Positions 4,981 through 5,049 of a DNA stretch of 5,049 nucleotides are shown piece by piece. Each line of letters begins with the position of its first letter. The first letter of the stretch is position 1. Source of the stretch: JAWOJF01 sp046481785. GTDB lineage: Bacteria; Bacteroidota; Ignavibacteria; Ignavibacteriales; Ignavibacteriaceae. The stretch spans positions 1 through 5,049 of the forward strand of contig JAWOJF010000391.1 of NCBI GenBank assembly GCA_046481785.1. The letters run 5' to 3'. The notes under the pieces were generated by a model. That model searched no databases. It worked only from the letters and a program-made list of their open reading frames with translations, and had not been told where the DNA came from. Made by a program: the position numbers and the translations under genes.

Positions 4981-5049
4981 CTCCTGAATGGTTCGGATGT
5001 CTGATCGCCGCTCCAGCAGGTGGGTTGCAAAGGAATGCCGGAAGGTATG
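4726..5049 (-). CDS. Integron-integrase-type tyrosine recombinase, partial, 3' end displaced
   Basis: The gene enters from the right edge. Its recognisable part is 4903-5049: 49 residues beginning HTFRHSFATHLLE, then IRTIQELLGHSDVKTTMIY, then THVLNRGPAGVTS. Visible catalytic residues are the box II His and Arg (residues 1 and 4 of the fragment), the His of LLGH (4969-4971) and the nucleophile Tyr (4942-4944). The MIYTHVL signature with a G-x-x-GV-S tail is typical of IntI integron integrases rather than XerC/D. IntI proteins normally end shortly after a SPLD/SPAD-like motif. Here the frame instead runs from about 4902 into the antisense of the SRPBCC gene, adding about 58 non-homologous residues before a stop at 4726-4728. 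The native C-terminus has thus been lost or exchanged, although the catalytic residues remain. Confidence 0.75.
   Translation of the reverse strand, partial: HTFRHSFATHLLERRSDIRTIQELLGHSDVKTTMIYTHVLNRGPAGVTSKSFWPHILEHFFIFIININVYQYFCFPVILFKGVVFMCACPFFNLFTCSILFSIIYNT
4895..4903. other. Sharp junction between AT-rich block and GC-rich integrase sequence
   Basis: SRPBCC homology ends at about 4899-4902 and integrase homology begins by 4903. GC changes from 30% (4841-4900) to 63% (4901-4960). A HindIII-type hexamer AAGCTT occupies 4895-4900, exactly at the break. No attC core site, transposon end or tRNA is seen there. Confidence 0.7.

Overview
The window is an AT-rich block of ordinary bacterial genes (about 121-4902) bounded on both sides by clearly GC-richer sequence. 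Hand counts give about 57% GC for 1-120 and about 60% for 4901-5020. By contrast 121-180 is 20% and 4841-4900 is 30%. The AT-rich coding style, the lipobox-bearing S41 peptidase and the families present suggest a Bacteroidota- or Ignavibacteriota-like anaerobe or environmental bacterium. That placement is inference and is weak. The GC-rich right edge encodes the C-terminal catalytic part of an integron-integrase-type tyrosine recombinase, on the minus strand.

Layout. Positions 1-120 are an unassigned GC-rich flank. Positions 204-791 (+) encode a small RBBP9/YdeN-type alpha/beta hydrolase with a full Ser-Asp-His set. It converges with a minus-strand DsrE-like protein carrying a CxxC motif (857-1207). 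Upstream of that, on the same strand, is an S41-type peptidase lipoprotein (1347-2618). A 277-bp divergent region with repeats and promoter-like elements separates it from a plus-strand run: an ArsR-type HTH repressor (2896-3183), an SRPBCC/AHSA1 protein (3222-3713), a PhnB-like VOC protein (3893-4417) and a second SRPBCC protein (4486-4980).

How the genes relate. ArsR next to SRPBCC, often with PhnB-like VOC proteins, is a common bacterial arrangement. The repressor probably controls itself and the small ligand-binding proteins downstream. Their ligand cannot be read from the sequence. The hydrolase, DsrE-like and S41 genes have no evident functional link to this run.

The most notable point is the right-hand junction at about 4895-4903. 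There the second SRPBCC gene loses its native C-terminus and reads about 25 codons antisense through the integrase. In turn the integrase loses its own C-terminus and reads antisense through the SRPBCC gene. This is either a real rearrangement or a chimeric clone or assembly. I found no convincing attC sites, tRNA, rRNA, CRISPR array or insertion sequence, and no strong evidence for a new biological system.
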